DNA from: Stakelama sediminis
GTDB taxonomy: Bacteria > Pseudomonadota > Alphaproteobacteria > Sphingomonadales > Sphingomonadaceae
DNA: 64,000 nt
Assembly (NCBI RefSeq): GCF_014199335.1
Contig: NZ_JACIJI010000009.1
Location: 1-64,000 of the forward strand
Direction of reading: 5' to 3'
Positions 33,226 to 41,452 of this stretch are shown here, piece after piece. A program made the position numbers and the translations under genes. The notes under the pieces were generated by a model. It was not told the DNA's origin and did no database searches. It worked only from the letters and a program-made list of their open reading frames with translations. Positions within the stretch are counted from its first letter, which is position 1; every line of letters begins with the position of its first letter.

Positions 33226-34743
33226 ATGCCCAATCTGGAAATTATGAAGAAAGGCAGGATAACCCGGACGACGGGACGCCAAGCGGCTTTGCGCCTGACC
33301 GCTGGTCTGGCTTTGACGGCCTTGCTGGCCGGGTGCGCAGCTGGACCGAACTTTGAACGGCCAGCCCCGCCAACCGTCCAAACCTATTCACCGATTGCTC
33401 CCAACGAAGTCGCTACTTCCGCGCCGTCGGGCGTTGATAGTGCGCAGCGCGTTGTGCCCGGTCTTAAGGTGGAAACCGACTGGTGGCGCAGCTTCCAATC
33501 GCCTCGTCTCGACGCCTTCATCGCAGAGGCCCTCAGCCAGAGCCCGACACTCGCCGCAGCAGAAGCGACGCTGAGGCAGGCGCAGGAACTTCGCAATGCC
33601 CGTGCCGGATCGACGCAGCTTCCCCAGGCGGAACTTGGCGGCACCGCTCAGCGCCAGCGATTCAACCCTGGCAGTCTGGGCCAGGATCTGGATCCTCGTG
33701 AGTTCAGCCTGTTCAACACCAACGTATCGGTTGGCTACAATCTCGATCTTGCGGGCGGGAACAGCCGGGCAATCGAGGCGCTCTCGGCGCGCGCAGAAAC
33801 GCGGCAATTCGAATTGCAGGCAGCCAGATTGACGCTGGCCGGTAATATCGCGACCACCGCCTTTGCCAGAGCGCGGATCGCGGCGCAGCTTGAAATCACC
33901 GCATCGCTGATCGAGAATCTTGAGGCCCAGCGTGACATCGCTCGTGAGCGGGTGCGTCTGGGCAATGCCGCGGAGGATGAATTGTTCGCGCTCGAGACGC
34001 AGACAGAGCAATTGCGCGCGGAACTTCCCGTTTTCAGGCAACAGCTGGCGGAAACCGAGCATCTCCTGGCCACGCTGGCCGGTCGTGCTCCCGCACAGGG
34101 CAGTATCCCCGATTTTACACTCGCCGAATTCACATTGCCGCAGGAACTGCCGCTGGTTGTTCCGTCGGAGCTCGTCCGGCACAGGCCTGATATTCTGGCG
34201 GCAGAGGCCACGGTTCATGCTGCGAATGCCGATTACGGCGTCGCGGTCGCCCAAATGTATCCGCAATTGAATCTGAGCGCGACGCTGGGCACGCAGGCGC
34301 TCTCAACCGGCGCCCTGTTCGCCGGATCGTCGACCGTCTGGAACATCATCGGCCAGCTGACCCAGACGCTGTTCAATCCCGGCCTCAGCCATGAAAAACG
34401 GGCCGCGCTTGCCGCGTTTGATGCCGCTACGGCCAGCTACAAGGTTGTCGTGCTGGACGGCTTACGCGACGTGGCTGACGTTCTTATGGCAGTGGACACC
34501 AATGCGCGGGCTCTCGAGGCCCAAGTGAGCGCCGCCGACGCGGCACAAGAATCCTACGCAACGATGCAGCGCCGGTACGAGTTGGGGGCAGCAAGTTATG
34601 TTCAGGTGCTGATTGCCGCACATCTGGCACAGCAAGCCAATCTCGCTGTCGTGGCGGCAAGGTCCGAGCGGCTCGCCAACAGCGCTGCGTTCTATGTCGC
34701 GATGGGCGGCGGCGAGTCGATCTCAATTGCTGTAGGCGAATAA
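33226..34743 (+). CDS. NodT-family outer membrane efflux lipoprotein
   Basis: 505 aa from the ATG at 33226 with AGGAG upstream; the longer frame from 33046 overlaps the ATPase. A basic N-terminus and helix end in the lipobox LLAGCAAG, so the cysteine is lipidated. Two OEP repeats follow, with the paired motifs (ALSQSPTLAAAEATLRQAQELRNARAG and RHRPDILAAEATVHAANADYGVAVAQMYP). It forms the TolC-like exit duct of the cassette. A 15-bp hairpin follows the stop. Confidence 0.9.
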   Translation: MPNLEIMKKGRITRTTGRQAALRLTAGLALTALLAGCAAGPNFERPAPPTVQTYSPIAPNEVATSAPSGVDSAQRVVPGLKVETDWWRSFQSPRLDAFIAEALSQSPTLAAAEATLRQAQELRNARAGSTQLPQAELGGTAQRQRFNPGSLGQDLDPREFSLFNTNVSVGYNLDLAGGNSRAIEALSARAETRQFELQAARLTLAGNIATTAFARARIAAQLEITASLIENLEAQRDIARERVRLGNAAEDELFALETQTEQLRAELPVFRQQLAETEHLLATLAGRAPAQGSIPDFTLAEFTLPQELPLVVPSELVRHRPDILAAEATVHAANADYGVAVAQMYPQLNLSATLGTQALSTGALFAGSSTVWNIIGQLTQTLFNPGLSHEKRAALAAFDAATASYKVVVLDGLRDVADVLMAVDTNARALEAQVSAADAAQESYATMQRRYELGAASYVQVLIAAHLAQQANLAVVAARSERLANSAAFYVAMGGGESISIAVGE

Positions 34744-34744
34744 G

Positions 34745-34788
34745 CAACACTTGTCCGACGCGCATCGCTGCGAGTCGGACAAGTGTTG
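34745..34788 (+). terminator. Long perfect hairpin after the efflux operon
   Basis: CAACACTTGTCCGAC (34745-34759) and GTCGGACAAGTGTTG (34774-34788) pair perfectly over 15 bp with a 14-base loop, starting two bases after the stop of the outer membrane protein gene. The following bases are only weakly T-rich. It most likely terminates the operon; a palindrome of this length could also be an element boundary. Confidence 0.7.
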
Positions 34789-34994
34789 GCTTTACTATTC
34801 GTCCGCCACGTCGAATCGGAAAGTCGCCAAACGGTCTACCTGAATAAGTTGTTTTTCAATTCCCGCTGCGCCGGCACCAGGTAGTCGCGATAAGTTCATT
34901 CGTGCACTGCATGCGCAACCTGCTTTGCCTTACTGTTCGCGCCATCGCTGCCCCTGTCATGCGACATGGCGTTCCCTGAGTCGCGAAACTTCTC

Positions 34995-36218
34995 TTAATC
35001 TGCGAGCCACAGCTCATGACTGTCGATCCGCAGCGTGGTGATCGCGCGCATCGCTTCGCCTCGGGCTTCGGCTTCGATCCTGAAGGCATCATGGACCATA
35101 CGCTCGCTGAGCAACAGGTCGGCAAGATCAATCTCTCCCAATTCATAGCCCCGCCGCAATCTCTGCAAGGCTGCGGTTTGCGCCTCGACGGTTTCGCGTG
35201 AGCGCTGCCATGCGGCGATGCGATATCTAGCCTCGACGACGTCAGCGTTTGCCGTTTCTTCGACATTGTAACGGGCAAGGCTTTCTTCGGCCCTTGCAGC
35301 CGATGCGCCTGCCTCGGCCTCACCGGCCAATGCGCGGCGATGCCCGCCTCCCAGCGGAAGCGAGAACGTCAGGCCCGCTCCCGTTTCGGCCCCGCCAAAC
35401 TCTGAGAATACGCGCACGCCAACCGAGGGGTCGGCCATGCGATCTCTATCCATGCGATCGGCGACAGCAGCCATGCGCCGTGCTTCGGCTTCAGCCGCCG
35501 CAATCTCGTGACTGTTGAGAATGACCAGGTCGCGCAGCTGTGCAAGACGCGCCTCGGCAATATCAGGTAGCGGTATTTCCGGCGCATCGACTGGCAGAGG
35601 CAGGTTTGGGAAATGCGCTTCGAGCCTTGTCTGCGCCAGAGCCGCCATACCTTGTGAGCGTTCCGCGGCGAGCTGTGCTGCGGCAAGCGCAGCGCGCGCC
35701 CGATCGACATCGAGCTGCGCGGCATCGCGCAGTTCCATTCGCCGGGTCACAGCCGCCAGCGAGGCTTCGTAGTTGCTGACTGCCACGCGATCGACGCGGG
35801 CCTGCGCCGATGCCGACAACCAATCGAACCAGTAATTGGAAAGCAGGAGCGCTACCTGATGGCGCGCATCTTCTGCCAGATTGGAGGCTGCCTCGATCCC
35901 GAATTGTCCTATCTCGCGATCGAGCCTTGCCTTGCCGGGAAGGCGGATCGGGCGGCTGAGTTGCGCATCATACTCGTCGAACTCGCCACCGGTATCGAGG
36001 CTGCGACGCGTATAGCTTCCGGTTACTGTGAATTCATGCGGTCCCCTGCGCAAACCCTCCGCGCGGGCGTGGGCAGCTTCGAGCCGGGCACGCGCTGCGA
36101 CGACCGTTGGATGCTCGTCCAGCGCCATGGTGACGGCATGTTCGTCTGGCAAAGCAGATTGGGCAGCCAATGGCGTGGCGATCAGAAGTAACGGCAAGAG
36201 TGCTGGAATCAGACGCAT
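34995..36218 (-). CDS. CzcC/CusC-like outer membrane efflux protein
   Basis: 407 aa from the ATG at 36218 with a Sec signal peptide (MRLIPALLPLLLIATPLAAQS). TolC-family repeats follow (HPTVVAARARLEAAHARAEGL and the second half with YELGEIDLADLLLSER). It starts one base after the stop of the RND pump fragment, the usual CzcA-CzcC arrangement of a heavy-metal efflux operon. Since the pump is only a stub and no adaptor is present, the gene probably lacks a promoter and partner. Confidence 0.85.
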   Translation of the reverse strand: MRLIPALLPLLLIATPLAAQSALPDEHAVTMALDEHPTVVAARARLEAAHARAEGLRRGPHEFTVTGSYTRRSLDTGGEFDEYDAQLSRPIRLPGKARLDREIGQFGIEAASNLAEDARHQVALLLSNYWFDWLSASAQARVDRVAVSNYEASLAAVTRRMELRDAAQLDVDRARAALAAAQLAAERSQGMAALAQTRLEAHFPNLPLPVDAPEIPLPDIAEARLAQLRDLVILNSHEIAAAEAEARRMAAVADRMDRDRMADPSVGVRVFSEFGGAETGAGLTFSLPLGGGHRRALAGEAEAGASAARAEESLARYNVEETANADVVEARYRIAAWQRSRETVEAQTAALQRLRRGYELGEIDLADLLLSERMVHDAFRIEAEARGEAMRAITTLRIDSHELWLAD

Positions 36219-36219
36219 C

Positions 36220-36650
36220 TCAATCCTCCACCGGATGCAGGGCATCGCCGGCCGCTCGTTCTGCGGCATTCTCGCCAAAGCGTTCGTAAAGGATCGGCAG
36301 CAGTATCAAGGTCAGGAGAGTGGCCGACACCAGACCGCCGATGACGACGATGGCGAGCGGTTTCTGGATTTCCGATCCCGGCCCGGTCGCAAACAGTAGT
36401 GGAACAAGTCCGAAAGCGGCGATGCTGGCAGTCATCAGAACCGGCCTCAACCGGCGCTCAGCCCCGCGCCGAACGGCTTCCGAAAGCGCCATGCCTTCCT
36501 CCCGCAGCTGGCGGAAGTAGGTCACCATAACCAGGCCATTGAGAACCGCGATACCCAGCAGGGCTATGAAGCCAACCGAAGCTGGAACGGAGAGATACTC
36601 GCCGGAGGCCGCCAGTGCGATCATGCCCCCGACCACCGCAAAAGGGATGC
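36220..36650 (-). pseudogene. CzcA-type RND pump, C-terminal fragment
   Basis: Only the last ~140 residues of a >1000-residue heavy-metal RND transporter remain: IPFAVVGGMIALAASGEYLSV, then SVGFIALLGIAVLNGLVMV, RRGAERRLRPVLMTASIAAFG and the final helix VSATLLTLILLPILYERFG. Upstream (higher coordinates) the frame continues into unrelated DNA belonging to the opposite-strand ubiM remnant. The break lies at about 36650-36660. The fragment is non-functional as a pump. Confidence 0.85.
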
Positions 36651-36660
36651 TACCAGGATC

Positions 36661-37182
36661 TTGGCGCTCGACCCCGATGCCCTGGGGCAGGAACTGCATC
36701 GCCGGTATCGCGGCAGGTTCGGGACTATGGAACCGATCGGACCTATGCATTCCTACCCGCTCACAACAGCCTTTGCGCGTCGATTTGTCTGCCATCGAGC
36801 AGCTCTGGTTGGCGATGCGGCGGTGGGGATGCATCCGGTCACGGCACATGGCTTCAACCTGGGGATTGCGAGCGTGCGTCACCTGACAGATGAGATCCTG
36901 CCGCTTTTGGAACGCGGCGCGGATCCAGCAAACTCTGCGGCGCTCAGGCGATACGAGCGGCGGCATCGCCGTGAAAGTCTTCCGATCTATCTGGCGACAA
37001 ACTCGATCGTCGGGCTCTACACGGATGATCGCCTGATCGCGCGCGCCGCGCGCCGCTTCGGCCTCAGAGTTGCGCAGACTCCTCCTGCGCACAAAATCGT
37101 GAATCGCATCCTGATTCGCCCACAGGTAAAGGCGCCCCGCTTGCGGTTGCCTGGGATCGGAGGGCGGTTGCGAATGGGCTAA
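36661..37182 (+). pseudogene. UbiM-like FAD hydroxylase, C-terminal fragment
   Basis: About 170 C-terminal residues of a UbiH/UbiM-type FAD-dependent ubiquinone biosynthesis hydroxylase: after LALDPDALGQELHRRY comes the FAD-binding motif LVGDAAVGMHPVTAHGFNLG. The N-terminal ~230 residues with the dinucleotide-binding fold are missing; the sequence instead abuts the CzcA remnant. The 3' end is intact with a normal stop. The two stubs meeting head to head mark a deletion or rearrangement. Confidence 0.8.
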
Positions 37183-37290
37183 GGTCAGGACCGATAAATT
37201 CCGCAGAGCGTGGTTTGTGGCAATTGGCCCAGTTGCGAGGAAAGCTTGCTCGCTGCCCGCGATGGTTGGCCAAAGAGTTCATGCCTGGCG

Positions 37291-37725
37291 TCACGAGTCT
37301 TCTGGGATCAGTTCCTTGAGAAAGCGGGGCTTGGCCCCCGTGATTTGCGCAAGACTAAATTGATCGAGATGAGCGAGGAAGGCCTCCAGTGCCCCGGCCA
37401 ATGCAGGCTTCAACCCGCAGACCCGTTCCACCACGCAAGTCTCCCTGCCGCCCATGCAGGCGACAAATCCTGTGGTGTTTTCCAAGCTGCGCACCACGTG
37501 GCCGATATTTATATCTGACGGAGCGCGTGCCAGACGCACTCCGCCACCGCGTCCGCGCTGCGTTTCGATAAAACCTGCGGCGGCAAGGTCTTGCGCCACC
37601 TTGGCGAGGTGGTTGCGCGAGATGTCATAGTGCTCCGCAAGCCAGTCGATCGAAACGACCTCCTCTTTTGCCGCAAGCGCCATCAGCATGCGCAAGGCGT
37701 AATCGGTTCGGAGGTTCATCTGCAT
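37291..37725 (-). CDS. nsrR: NsrR-like Rrf2-family nitric oxide sensor
   Basis: 144 aa. An N-terminal winged helix (YALRMLMALAAKEEVVSIDWLAEHYDISRNHLAKVAQDL, QRGRGGGVRLARAP) and three cysteines in ACMGGRETCVVERVCGL, the spacing of the [Fe-S] ligands of NsrR/IscR-type proteins. NsrR loses its cluster on reaction with NO and derepresses NO detoxification genes. It diverges from a truncated globin gene, a classical NO-related target; two short palindromes lie between them. Confidence 0.85.
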   Translation of the reverse strand: MQMNLRTDYALRMLMALAAKEEVVSIDWLAEHYDISRNHLAKVAQDLAAAGFIETQRGRGGGVRLARAPSDINIGHVVRSLENTTGFVACMGGRETCVVERVCGLKPALAGALEAFLAHLDQFSLAQITGAKPRFLKELIPEDS

Positions 37726-37734
37726 AAAAAAGGT

Positions 37735-37745
37735 ATATCAGATAT
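37735..37745. promoter_or_regulatory. Palindrome upstream of nsrR
   Basis: ATATC-A-GATAT, an 11-base perfect palindrome, lies 10 bases before the nsrR start in an AT-rich stretch. It may be an autoregulatory site for the Rrf2 protein. Confidence 0.45.
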
Positions 37746-37765
37746 TGCTTTTATCACCAAGGCTC

Positions 37766-37786
37766 TATAATAGGCATCTAAGATGC
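37766..37786 (+). promoter_or_regulatory. Globin promoter with overlapping NsrR-type palindrome
   Basis: A consensus -10 box TATAAT lies at 37766-37771, with a weak -35 (TTGCTT) 15 bases upstream. Immediately after it GCATCT-A-AGATGC (37774-37786) is a perfect palindrome resembling the AAGATGC half-sites of NsrR operators. A repressor bound here would sit on the start site of the globin operon. Confidence 0.6.
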
Positions 37787-37805
37787 TTCTTTAAGAGAGT
37801 TTGTG

Positions 37806-38285
37806 ATGTCCGCGGTTACCGAAAGATCACGCCAGGAAGTGCACGCTGCAAGAGCTGCAAAACGCGCGCATGCAGAAGCGCAGGGCGTCGACGAACAATT
37901 CATCTCGCTTATGGTCGAGCGTTTTTATGACACCATTCGCCAGGATAATCTGCTCGGCCCGATCTTCGCGGAGCGCATTTCCGATTGGCCTGCGCACATG
38001 GAGCGGATGAAGACATTCTGGCGTTCCATCCTGTTCAACAGCGGGGAATTTTCAGGCAATCCGATGGCCAAGCACATGGCCATTCCGGGGCTTGAAGACA
38101 CGCATTTCGTGCGCTGGCTCGAACTCTTCTACACCACCTTGAAAGACCTTGCCCCCCAGCCTGAAGGCGCGGCCCTGGTTGCCCAACGGGCGCGCGCCAT
38201 CGCCGATAGCCTCCTTACCGGAATTTCCATCCGGCGAGACGGCATCTCCGGATCCAAAGCAGGAAGGAACCTCCCCCATGTTTGA
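37806..38285 (+). CDS. Group III truncated haemoglobin
   Basis: 159 aa from the ATG at 37806; the GTG at 37803 is an alternative. trHb3 features: VDEQFISLMVERFYDTIRQDNLLGPIF, then MKTFWRSILFNSGEFSGNPMAKH and TTLKDLAPQPE-type helices, with the proximal histidine in HFVRWLELF. Such globins bind O2 and NO and are linked to nitrosative stress. The C-terminal ~25 residues extend past the fold and overlap the next gene. First gene of an operon under the NsrR-type site. Confidence 0.85.
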   Translation: MSAVTERSRQEVHAARAAKRAHAEAQGVDEQFISLMVERFYDTIRQDNLLGPIFAERISDWPAHMERMKTFWRSILFNSGEFSGNPMAKHMAIPGLEDTHFVRWLELFYTTLKDLAPQPEGAALVAQRARAIADSLLTGISIRRDGISGSKAGRNLPHV

Positions 38286-38736
38286 ACACCAATCGATAGT
38301 GGCTGATCGCGCCACTGACTTCGAGGCTGAAGTCTTTGCCTTGGAACAGACCTTGCAGCCTTTGGCCGCCGCGCCCGTTCCACCGCGAAACCCGGGGTTC
38401 CAGTTTCCTCGGCGTGTATGGCTCGCAATGTTCGCGTGCTATGCGATATTCTTCTTTGCCATTGCCGCAGCCACAGGCGGAAGCGGGCATGCACGCTTCG
38501 CCATCATCATCTCGGTACTTTATGCCGCCGTCTATTTCGGAGTGGCGAGGATCGGTGCGCGACAGGCCGGGCCAGAGGACATTTCGCCGCTCGATAAGGG
38601 CAAGATGCTCGATACTTTTACCGGCTTGATGGACAAGAGAGCCGTATATGGGCAGGTCCTGATTGTGCCGCTCGCTGTCGCACTGTTTGGCATGGCGATA
38701 CTGGTCATCACACTTTCGATCGGGATCGGAAGTTAG
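38278..38736 (+). CDS. Hypothetical membrane protein of the globin operon
   Basis: 152 aa from the ATG at 38278 with AGGAAGGA upstream; it overlaps the globin end by eight bases. Three membrane helices: VWLAMFACYAIFFFAIAAATG, FAIIISVLYAAVYFGVARIG and VLIVPLAVALFGMAILVITLS, with a ~35-residue soluble N-terminus. No family is recognised. Coupling to the globin suggests a role in delivering electrons to it or in NO defence, but this is inference. Confidence 0.7.
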   Translation: MFEHQSIVADRATDFEAEVFALEQTLQPLAAAPVPPRNPGFQFPRRVWLAMFACYAIFFFAIAAATGGSGHARFAIIISVLYAAVYFGVARIGARQAGPEDISPLDKGKMLDTFTGLMDKRAVYGQVLIVPLAVALFGMAILVITLSIGIGS

Positions 38737-38738
38737 GT

Positions 38739-39017
38739 ATGCGAAACGTTTTGCCGGATGGTGTTGAGAAGTACGCCGAATCACCACTCTTCAACGAGCA
38801 AACGGTTCCTGAAAAACTCACCTCGGCACATGATCTGAAAGCCGGGGTCTGGGGCAAACTGTGCGTAATCGACGGGAGCCTCGAATATCACCTTCCGGGT
38901 CAAGCGCACCGGAGCCAACTACTCAAAGCAGGTGAGCACGCCGTCATCGAACCGCAGCAGGTGCATTTCGTCAAACCGGTCCGAAACGTCCAGTTCAAGG
39001 TTGAATTCTATCGCTAA
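38739..39017 (+). CDS. DUF1971 (TehB-like cupin) protein
   Basis: 92 aa, a single small cupin: LPDGVEKYAESPLFNEQTVPEKL, WGKLCVIDGSLEYH and AVIEPQQVHFVKPV, as in the N-terminal domain of TehB and free-standing DUF1971 proteins. These are often encoded with NO-response genes such as globins and NnrS. It starts two bases after the membrane protein stop and is the last gene of the globin operon. Confidence 0.85.
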   Translation: MRNVLPDGVEKYAESPLFNEQTVPEKLTSAHDLKAGVWGKLCVIDGSLEYHLPGQAHRSQLLKAGEHAVIEPQQVHFVKPVRNVQFKVEFYR

Positions 39018-39067
39018 ACCAGGATGCGCCTGACGGCACATTCGCACACACCGCCGCGGATGCGCTT

Positions 39068-39685
39068 TCAGTCAATAGGGTCGAGAAAGTCCACCTTGCC
39101 ACTGTCAAGGTGATAGAAGGCTCCGACGACTTTGAGCTTCCCTGTTCGCTGTGGCTCTAGCAGAGCGGGCGACGCTTCTTCCCGTAATTCGCGCACGACG
39201 CGCCGGACATTGCTGATCGCAGCAGCATCAACGATATGGTCGGCCCATGGATCCGTTTCGAGCACGGCGGGCAGCAGCGACTGAAGGACCTTGGAGATGT
39301 TCCCGGTGAAACTCGCCTTGCCCCGCGCAAGCGAAACGGCTGCATTGAGAGCACCGCAAGCCTCGTGACCCATGACGACGATCAAGGGGACTTGCAGATT
39401 CGTCACGGCAAATTCCAGACTGCCAAGCGCGGTCGTGCACAGTGTATTGCCAGCATTGCGAATAATGAATAGCTCACCTAGGCCGCGCTCAAACAGCAGT
39501 TCCGGCGGCACCCGCGAATCCGAACAGCTCAGATAGGCGGCAAATGGTCGCTGCGCCGCCGCCAGTTCAAGCCGGCGCATACGGTCCATCGTGGGCTCGT
39601 AGGTTGTATCGTCGAGAAACCGCCGATTGCCGTCCTTAAGCAGTTCCAGCGCTTCGTCGGGGGTCAGTTGGGGCGCGTCATCCAT
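39068..39685 (-). CDS. Beta-class carbonic anhydrase
   Basis: 205 aa from the ATG at 39685, just after the nnrS stop; an in-frame ATG at 39706 inside nnrS is possible. Zinc ligands and the catalytic pair are visible: C and D in YLSCSDSRVPPE, H and C in GHEACGALNA. It interconverts CO2 and bicarbonate in the cytoplasm. It is the last gene of the operon with nnrS and the membrane protein at 40899, whose promoter carries an FNR-type box, so it is probably expressed during nitrate respiration. Confidence 0.9.
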   Translation of the reverse strand: MDDAPQLTPDEALELLKDGNRRFLDDTTYEPTMDRMRRLELAAAQRPFAAYLSCSDSRVPPELLFERGLGELFIIRNAGNTLCTTALGSLEFAVTNLQVPLIVVMGHEACGALNAAVSLARGKASFTGNISKVLQSLLPAVLETDPWADHIVDAAAISNVRRVVRELREEASPALLEPQRTGKLKVVGAFYHLDSGKVDFLDPID

Positions 39686-39689
39686 CTGC

Positions 39690-40886
39690 TTAGCCTGCCT
39701 TTCCATCGCTTCGCGGTGACAGGTAAATGCCCATATTGCGCAGCAGCCATGGCAGCATCCCGATACAGAGCACGCCCACCGATACCAGCAACGCTTCGGC
39801 CAATTCCAGTTGGAGTGCAGCCCCCAACCGGGCGATTGCGGCCAACTGGACGGCACAGAAAGCGAGCCACGCAGGAGCTGTCATCGAGAGGGGCCGACCT
39901 GAATGCCCCTGTGTTACGCGGGTTACCATCGCGACAAGTAAACTTCCCGCGAATCCAATCATCAAGGCGTGATCCGGGCCGCGACCCAATGCCAAGGTTG
40001 CGGTATCCAGCATGGCAAGCGTAAAGCCCATTGGAGCCCAGGCGAACCCCCAGATCAACACAATCAGAAGTCCTGGTGCGCTTGCCCGCGGCCACCACTT
40101 CCACAGCATGGCACCGGTTAGAGCCGCGAGTGCGCCGTTCGCCGAAATCGCCAGCCAGCCAATGTTCAGGAGCTCGCCTGCCAAGCGAGCCAGCAGTGAG
40201 ATCCAAAGGACAGCGATGAGCCAGTCAGGTCGCCAGCGGGCATAGCCCTCAACCACGTTGCCGGCGAAAAACGGGACCATCCGGTGCGCTACCGTCAGGA
40301 ATATCGGGAGCAGGAATCCGCCGATTCCAATGCGGTTGGCATAAACCAGAAAATCCGAGGAACTGCCGCTGATAAATGCGATTGCCGAAAGCAGACCGGC
40401 AAGGCCTAGCGTCAGACCGGCAAGTGCAGACCATGCGTGCCAGCAGCGAGGCTTTCCCGCTTTCGACCCGGTCCACAGTACGCGAAGGAGGACGAGAAGC
40501 GCGATCGCCCAGCCAAGCGCGAACAATCCGAAGCCCGGCAAAAATAAAGCATCAAGACCAGTGCCTAAGGCGACAAGGACGAGCACAGCACCAATAAGAA
40601 GCAGGACGCCGACAGAGGCGAATTGGCGCAACGCAAGATCGGGGAGACCGATCCAGCGCGGGAACACCGTGAGCAGAAACCCGAAGATGAAAGGGGCAAG
40701 GCCGAGATAGATCATGGCCGGACCGTGCAGCAGGGTGGGCGGCAGGTCGGTGGTTGGGACCCCGGACAGCCCCGCATATAGCTGCGCCAATTGTGCGAGC
40801 CACCACATCAGCAGTCCGCCAAAGGCCAGCGACCCGGTCAGGAAGGGCAGCCGATGCGGCGCTGCCAGTAGGATTGACGGGTTCAC
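39690..40886 (-). CDS. nnrS: NnrS-family haem-copper membrane protein
   Basis: 398 aa with about twelve membrane helices. Typical NnrS features: APHRLPFLTGSLAFGGLLMWW at the start, HGPAMIYLGLAPFIFGFLLTVFPRW, VAHRMVPFF and GPDHALMIGFAGSLLVAMVTRVTQGHSG, with histidines that bind haem and copper. NnrS protects against NO and nitrosative stress in denitrifying and nitrate-respiring bacteria. It lies between the membrane protein gene (12 bases) and the carbonic anhydrase. Confidence 0.92.
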   Translation of the reverse strand: MNPSILLAAPHRLPFLTGSLAFGGLLMWWLAQLAQLYAGLSGVPTTDLPPTLLHGPAMIYLGLAPFIFGFLLTVFPRWIGLPDLALRQFASVGVLLLIGAVLVLVALGTGLDALFLPGFGLFALGWAIALLVLLRVLWTGSKAGKPRCWHAWSALAGLTLGLAGLLSAIAFISGSSSDFLVYANRIGIGGFLLPIFLTVAHRMVPFFAGNVVEGYARWRPDWLIAVLWISLLARLAGELLNIGWLAISANGALAALTGAMLWKWWPRASAPGLLIVLIWGFAWAPMGFTLAMLDTATLALGRGPDHALMIGFAGSLLVAMVTRVTQGHSGRPLSMTAPAWLAFCAVQLAAIARLGAALQLELAEALLVSVGVLCIGMLPWLLRNMGIYLSPRSDGKAG

Positions 40887-40898
40887 GAAAGGTCCTTT

Positions 40899-41369
40899 TC
40901 AAATCAGTCCGTGAGCGCCAGCCATTGCGCCCGTGGTGGTTGCCAGCGCAATTACGGACAGGATCCGGTGCGCCTGAACCATGAGGTGAAAATCACGCTC
41001 CGGCGTCTTTGAATTGGCCATCCGGCGATGGAGGAAGAGCGGCTCTGCCACGAACAGCATTAGAAAGAATACAAGCCACAGGAAAAACATGGCAGACATC
41101 CACCAATAGGCAGACTCGGCAAACCGCCACCACATATCCCCGCGCCAGGTCATCCAGAATCCAGATGCACCGGCCAGCAGTACCCATACCTTGGCCTGAA
41201 CGGAAAAACCCTGTTCGATCTTGTGAAAGGCATGGAGCCGGTCTGCGGGCGCTTCAGCTCTCGCTATTGCGGGCATGACCACAAAGGTCACGAACCAGAC
41301 ACCGCCGATCCAACCGACAATCGAGACGACATGGAGCACGCGGGCAAAAGTGAAATCATCGATCATCAT
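40899..41369 (-). CDS. CopD/DUF2269-like membrane protein
   Basis: 156 aa from the ATG at 41369, which has GGAG six bases upstream; 41366 is an equal alternative. Four membrane helices with histidines at their ends (FARVLHVVSIVGWIGGVWF, KVWVLLAGASGFWM, SAMFFLWLVFFLMLFVAEP, ILSVIALATTTGAMAGAHGLI), a pattern of haem- or copper-binding CopD-like proteins. First gene of an operon with nnrS and carbonic anhydrase; an FNR-type box lies 36 bases upstream. Confidence 0.75.
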   Translation of the reverse strand: MMIDDFTFARVLHVVSIVGWIGGVWFVTFVVMPAIARAEAPADRLHAFHKIEQGFSVQAKVWVLLAGASGFWMTWRGDMWWRFAESAYWWMSAMFFLWLVFFLMLFVAEPLFLHRRMANSKTPERDFHLMVQAHRILSVIALATTTGAMAGAHGLI

Positions 41370-41404
41370 ATATCGCTCCATGGGTGAATTGCGCGTCTGC
41401 GACT

Positions 41405-41418
41405 TTGACAAGGATCAA
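41405..41418. promoter_or_regulatory. FNR/NarR-type box in a divergent promoter region
   Basis: TTGAC-AAGG-ATCAA matches the TTGAT-N4-ATCAA consensus in nine of ten conserved positions. It lies between the membrane protein-nnrS operon (start 41369) and the outer membrane channel gene (start 41453), so one site can serve both promoters. Confidence 0.75.
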
Positions 41419-41452
41419 ATACTTTGGCGGGCAGCATCGTATTTGGGCGACC

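Noticed and set aside
33388..34266. 292-codon minus-strand frame opposite the NodT-type gene
   Set aside because: Antisense shadow; the plus strand has a lipobox and OEP repeats.
34745..34788. Transposon terminal inverted repeats
   Set aside because: The arms are only 14 bases apart and directly follow a stop codon, so a terminator is the simpler reading.
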